The position numbers and the translations under genes were made by a program. From the NCBI GenBank assembly GCA_903845365.1, contig CAIMXI010000102.1, forward strand, positions 1-41,747: a stretch of 41,747 bases of DNA, written 5' to 3'. Positions 39,269 to 41,747 of this stretch are shown one piece after another. How positions within the stretch are numbered: position 1 is the stretch's first letter; the number at the start of each line of letters is the position of its first letter. A model generated the notes under the pieces. It saw only the letters and a list, made by a program, of their open reading frames with translations, was not told the DNA's origin and searched no databases. The stretch is from an uncultured Geobacteraceae bacterium. GTDB taxonomy: Bacteria; Desulfobacterota; Desulfuromonadia; Geobacterales; Pseudopelobacteraceae.

Positions 39269-40003
39269 ATGCTGACAGTTGACAATCTACATGCGGGATA
39301 CGGAGCAAGTGAAGTGCTCCTAGGCGTCTCCCTGACGGTAACGCAGGGCACTGTGGTCGCTCTTATCGGCCCGAACGGCGCTGGGAAAACCACCACTATG
39401 CGCGCCATCTCCGGTCTGCTGAAACCGACCGGGGGAGAAATCAGCATCGACGGCAGGCAGGTACAGGGGATGGACGCCTCACGGATTGCCAAACTCGGCC
39501 TGGCTCATGCACCTGAGGGGCGCAAAGTGTTTGGTCCCCTCTCCGTCGAGGACAACCTGCTCCTTGGCGCATACTGTCGTTTGCCGAAGTTCTTCGGCTT
39601 TCTCGGTAAAGCGGCGCACGACCTTGAAAGGGTCTATGAGCTGTTTCCGCGACTTCTGGAGCGACGCACTCAGTCGGCGGGAACTCTTTCCGGTGGCGAA
39701 CAGCAGATGCTTGCTATTGGCAGGGCTCTTATGGCCAATCCCAAGGTTATGTTGATGGATGAGCCTTCCATGGGGCTTGCGCCAGTGATAGTCGAGGAGG
39801 TATTCGCGATCATAAACCGGCTGAAAGAAACAGGAATTACGCTGTTGCTGGTAGAGCAGATGGCCAAGAGAGCGCTTGAAGTGGCAGACTATGCGTATGT
39901 CATGGAACGTGGGAGAATCGTAGTCGAAGGCAAACCCGCTGAGTTGCAGAAGGACGAGAGGGTGCTGTCGGCGTATCTAGGCAGCGTTGCCACGGCAGAG
40001 TGA
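39269..40003 (+). CDS. livF: Branched-chain amino acid-type ABC transporter ATPase LivF
   Basis: 244 aa. Walker A GPNGAGKTT (35-43), Q-loop and the LivF element LAHAPEGRKVFGPLSVEDNLLLGAY, signature LSGGEQQMLAIGRALM, Walker B LMDEPSMGLAP and switch region LLLVEQM. It would pair with the LivG part of the fusion protein. It starts 22 bp after the fusion gene with a weak ribosome binding site and closes the liv operon. No terminator is obvious in the 184 bp after it. Confidence 0.95.
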   Translation: MLTVDNLHAGYGASEVLLGVSLTVTQGTVVALIGPNGAGKTTTMRAISGLLKPTGGEISIDGRQVQGMDASRIAKLGLAHAPEGRKVFGPLSVEDNLLLGAYCRLPKFFGFLGKAAHDLERVYELFPRLLERRTQSAGTLSGGEQQMLAIGRALMANPKVMLMDEPSMGLAPVIVEEVFAIINRLKETGITLLLVEQMAKRALEVADYAYVMERGRIVVEGKPAELQKDERVLSAYLGSVATAE

Positions 40004-40124
40004 CGTCGTAGCCATCCGGATCCCCATGAAGAATATCCCGCCATTCCTGTAGAATATTGTACAATCCTCCCACAACCCACCCCTTGTGCCAATAATTATC
40101 TGAATACTATCGAATAATTACAAC

Positions 40125-40140
40125 TTGGCACGACATCTGC
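40125..40140 (+). promoter_or_regulatory. Sigma-54 (-24/-12) promoter before the HMA gene
   Basis: TTGGCACG-ACAT-CTGC matches the sigma-54 consensus TGGCACG-N4-TTGC with a single mismatch. The invariant GG (40127-40128) and GC (40139-40140) are 10 nt apart. The predicted start of transcription is near 40151, leaving a leader of about 36 nt. The left half of the site is also part of an inverted repeat, GTGCCAA (40086-40092) / TTGGCAC (40125-40131). Confidence 0.75.
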
Positions 40141-40187
40141 TCTATTAGATAAGCAAGCAATTATCAGCCAGAGGAAATACTTCCCAA

Positions 40188-40613
40188 ATGAAAACCAGAG
40201 CAGTAATCATATCCATAATTCTTGGTGCGGTTGTTCTTCTCTCCGTGCTCGCGTTATACGTCAGGGTTGGGGCTACCGCCGATTCGGTGGCGGTCCTAAA
40301 AACGAGAGGTATGACCTGTAGCAGTTGCTCAGGCAAGATCAGTAATGCGCTTGAAAAGCTGAAAGGAGTGGCAGTTACTGAAGTTGACGTTGAAGGTGGC
40401 TGGGTAGTTGTAGGTTATGAAACAAAAACTATTAAACCGGAGAACCTGGCAGAGACGGTTAATGGCACCGGTTTCGCCAGCACTGTTAACCAGATACTGA
40501 CGCCCGCGCAATTTGAACAGATAACCGGCAGGGTAATTGGAAAAAGCTCTGCCTCTTCTTCAGGATGTTGTAGTGGTAAGGGTGGTGGCTGTGGCAGTAA
40601 TAAATCAAAATAA
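40188..40613 (+). CDS. Membrane-anchored heavy-metal-associated (HMA) domain protein
   Basis: 141 aa. One N-terminal membrane segment (about residues 7-26) or uncleaved signal, then an HMA ferredoxin-like domain with the metal-binding loop GMTCSSC (C44, C47) and the pattern ISNALEKLKGVAVTEVDVEGGWVVVGYE. A C-terminal tail is rich in Cys, Gly and Ser (SGCCSGKGGGCG), which could bind additional metal. Such proteins pass soft metals such as Cu(I), Zn or Hg; placement on the periplasmic side is inferred. It follows a strong sigma-54 promoter and is followed after 14 bp by a DUF2318 gene, suggesting a metal-handling operon. Confidence 0.85.
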   Translation: MKTRAVIISIILGAVVLLSVLALYVRVGATADSVAVLKTRGMTCSSCSGKISNALEKLKGVAVTEVDVEGGWVVVGYETKTIKPENLAETVNGTGFASTVNQILTPAQFEQITGRVIGKSSASSSGCCSGKGGGCGSNKSK

Positions 40614-40627
40614 CAAAGGAGATTTAG

Positions 40628-41092
40628 ATGTCAACAATTCGCATGAAACAGGTTATACGGACTGGTATCGTTACAGTAGCGCTATTTATTTGCGCAGCAA
40701 CAGTATTTGCTTTCTCGTTCGGCAAATATGAAAAGGTGAAGGTGATTAACGGAGCTGCAATAATATCAGTTGATAAACTGGCTGATGGCAAAGCTCACTT
40801 CTATAAATTCGAAGACGGCGGGAAAGAGATTGTTTTTTTTGCGGCCAAAGCGGCTGATGGAACTGTAAAGGCAGCTTTTGACGCCTGTGATTCCTGCTAT
40901 AAATCCAAAAAGGGGTACGAACAGCAGGGGGACAAGATGAATTGTAAAAACTGCAACCAGAAATTTGCCATCGACCGTCTGGGCCCTAATGCCACCGGCG
41001 GCTGCAACCCCGGTTATCTGCCGCATCAATTGAACGGCAATACTATTTCCATTTCAGTAAATGATCTTAAAAGCGGAGCGAGATACTTCTGA
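40628..41092 (+). CDS. DUF2318 cysteine-rich exported protein
   Basis: 154 aa with an N-terminal signal or anchor (about residues 11-29) and a strong AAAGGAG ribosome binding site. After a beta-rich half comes CDSC (C87, C90), then CKNC (C106, C109) and a final C126 in TGGCNPGYLP: a five-cysteine arrangement that marks the DUF2318 family and suggests a metal or redox centre. In Campylobacter the P19 iron-uptake locus encodes a DUF2318 protein next to MacB-type permeases, and the same neighbour appears here. Function is not established for this protein. Its stop overlaps the start of the permease gene. Confidence 0.85.
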   Translation: MSTIRMKQVIRTGIVTVALFICAATVFAFSFGKYEKVKVINGAAIISVDKLADGKAHFYKFEDGGKEIVFFAAKAADGTVKAAFDACDSCYKSKKGYEQQGDKMNCKNCNQKFAIDRLGPNATGGCNPGYLPHQLNGNTISISVNDLKSGARYF

Positions 41093-41747
41093 TGAAACTG
41101 CATACCATTTCCATCAATAACCTGAAGCGCCGCAAAGCCAAAATGGCTTTTCTGACCATCGGCCTGATGGTCGGCATCGCTACCATCGTCACTCTGGTAA
41201 CTCTGACCCGGTCGATGTCTGGCGATATCGAGCGGAAGATGGATGAATTCGGCGCAAATATCCTCGTCACTCCCCAGAGCAACGGGCTGTCCATGAACTA
41301 CGGCGGCATTGCTCTTGGTGGAGTAACCTTTGATCAACGAGAGATACGGGAAGAGGATCTGGCAAAAATCAAAACCATAACAAACCACAAAAACATCTCG
41401 GCTATCAGCCCAAAAGTTCTTGGCGGCATCAAAATCAATAATCATGATGTGTTGCTTGTCGGTGTCAACTTCGAGAGCGAATTGAAGATGAAACAGTGGT
41501 GGAAGGTTTTTGGCAATGAACCTAAATCTGAGCAGGATCTTTTGCTCGGTACCGATGCATCCAAAGTGCTCAATGTCTCTCCCGGCGACATCCTGACCAT
41601 CAAGGGAGAAACCTTCAAAGTCGCAGGGGTGCTCGATCAGACCGGTTCGCAGGATGACGCGTTGCTGTTTGTCTCTCTGAAAAAAGCCCAGAAGCTTTTG
41701 GGCAAGGAGGGCAAAATCAGCATGGCTGAGATAGCGGCGTTATGCTC
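41092..41747 (+). CDS. MacB/FtsX-type ABC transporter permease, partial (runs off right edge)
   Basis: At least 218 aa. It begins with ATG overlapping the DUF2318 stop (TGATG) and stays open to the window end. The cytoplasmic start HTISINNLKRRKAKMAFLTIGLMVGIATIVTLVTL is the first membrane helix of a MacB/FtsX permease. The large periplasmic MacB-PCD domain follows (ANILVTPQSN, ISAISPKVLGGIKIN, LLGTDASKVLNVSPGDILTI, VAGVLDQTGSQDDALLF). The remaining membrane helices should lie beyond the edge. Together with the HMA and DUF2318 genes it looks like part of a metal-import locus, probably followed by a partner permease and an ATPase. Confidence 0.9.
   Translation, partial: MKLHTISINNLKRRKAKMAFLTIGLMVGIATIVTLVTLTRSMSGDIERKMDEFGANILVTPQSNGLSMNYGGIALGGVTFDQREIREEDLAKIKTITNHKNISAISPKVLGGIKINNHDVLLVGVNFESELKMKQWWKVFGNEPKSEQDLLLGTDASKVLNVSPGDILTIKGETFKVAGVLDQTGSQDDALLFVSLKKAQKLLGKEGKISMAEIAALC

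Noticed and set aside
40056-40065. Palindrome ATTGTACAAT as an operator
   Set aside because: A perfect 10-bp palindrome, but short and isolated; chance is likely in AT-rich DNA.

Overview
The window looks like chromosome from a Geobacter-type delta-proteobacterium (Desulfuromonadia/Geobacterales). This rests on gene content only: a Geobacter-like type II secretion/type IV pilus-like cluster run into ftsEX, many c-di-GMP and two-component proteins, a sigma-54 promoter, and multidomain PAS/GAF signalling proteins. No rRNA, tRNA, IS element, integrase or CRISPR array was found.

Layout. (1) 1-3810, minus: the N-terminal 1270 codons of a very large filamentous-haemagglutinin-like exoprotein that runs off the left edge. 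It starts with TTG and has an extended signal peptide. (2) 4114-5514, plus: a ParA/MinD-like ATPase with a long cysteine-containing C-terminal extension. (3) 20692 down to 5524, minus: a 15-gene block. In order of transcription it holds gspF, gspE, PilM-, PilN-, PilO- and PilP/GspC-like genes, a 208-bp gap with a long inverted repeat, a secretin lipoprotein with a C-terminal cohesin-like domain, three pseudopilins, ftsE, ftsX, envC, ctpA and a yibQ-like divergent polysaccharide deacetylase. Genes overlap or nearly touch, often through shared stop/start TGATG or ATGA, so an envelope-spanning secretion machine is physically coupled to the peptidoglycan-remodelling/division module.

(4) 20867-23826, plus: eno and pgi, separated by a strong intrinsic terminator. 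(5) 23823-25883, minus: a PAS-PAS-GGDEF-EAL protein that shares its stop with pgi. It diverges across a 331-bp regulatory gap from (6) 26215-34197, plus: two tandem GAF-HD-GYP phosphodiesterase genes, an NtrC-family sigma-54 activator, a large hybrid histidine kinase with a (Thr-Pro-Val)8 linker, and a single-domain receiver. (7) 34259-34792, minus: a small exported protein, probably an outer-membrane beta-barrel.

(8) 35038-40003, plus: a branched-chain amino-acid-type ABC transporter (livJ, livH, a livM-livG fusion, livF). (9) 40188 to the right edge, plus: a good sigma-54 (-24/-12) promoter followed by a membrane-anchored heavy-metal (HMA) protein, a cysteine-rich DUF2318 protein and the start of a MacB/FtsX-type permease. 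This resembles part of the bacterial P19/FetMP-type metal import systems.

The most interesting features are the secretin-cohesin fusion inside a T2SS-FtsEX-EnvC supercluster, the tandem HD-GYP duplication with a domain insertion in one copy, and the sigma-54-driven HMA-DUF2318-permease operon.
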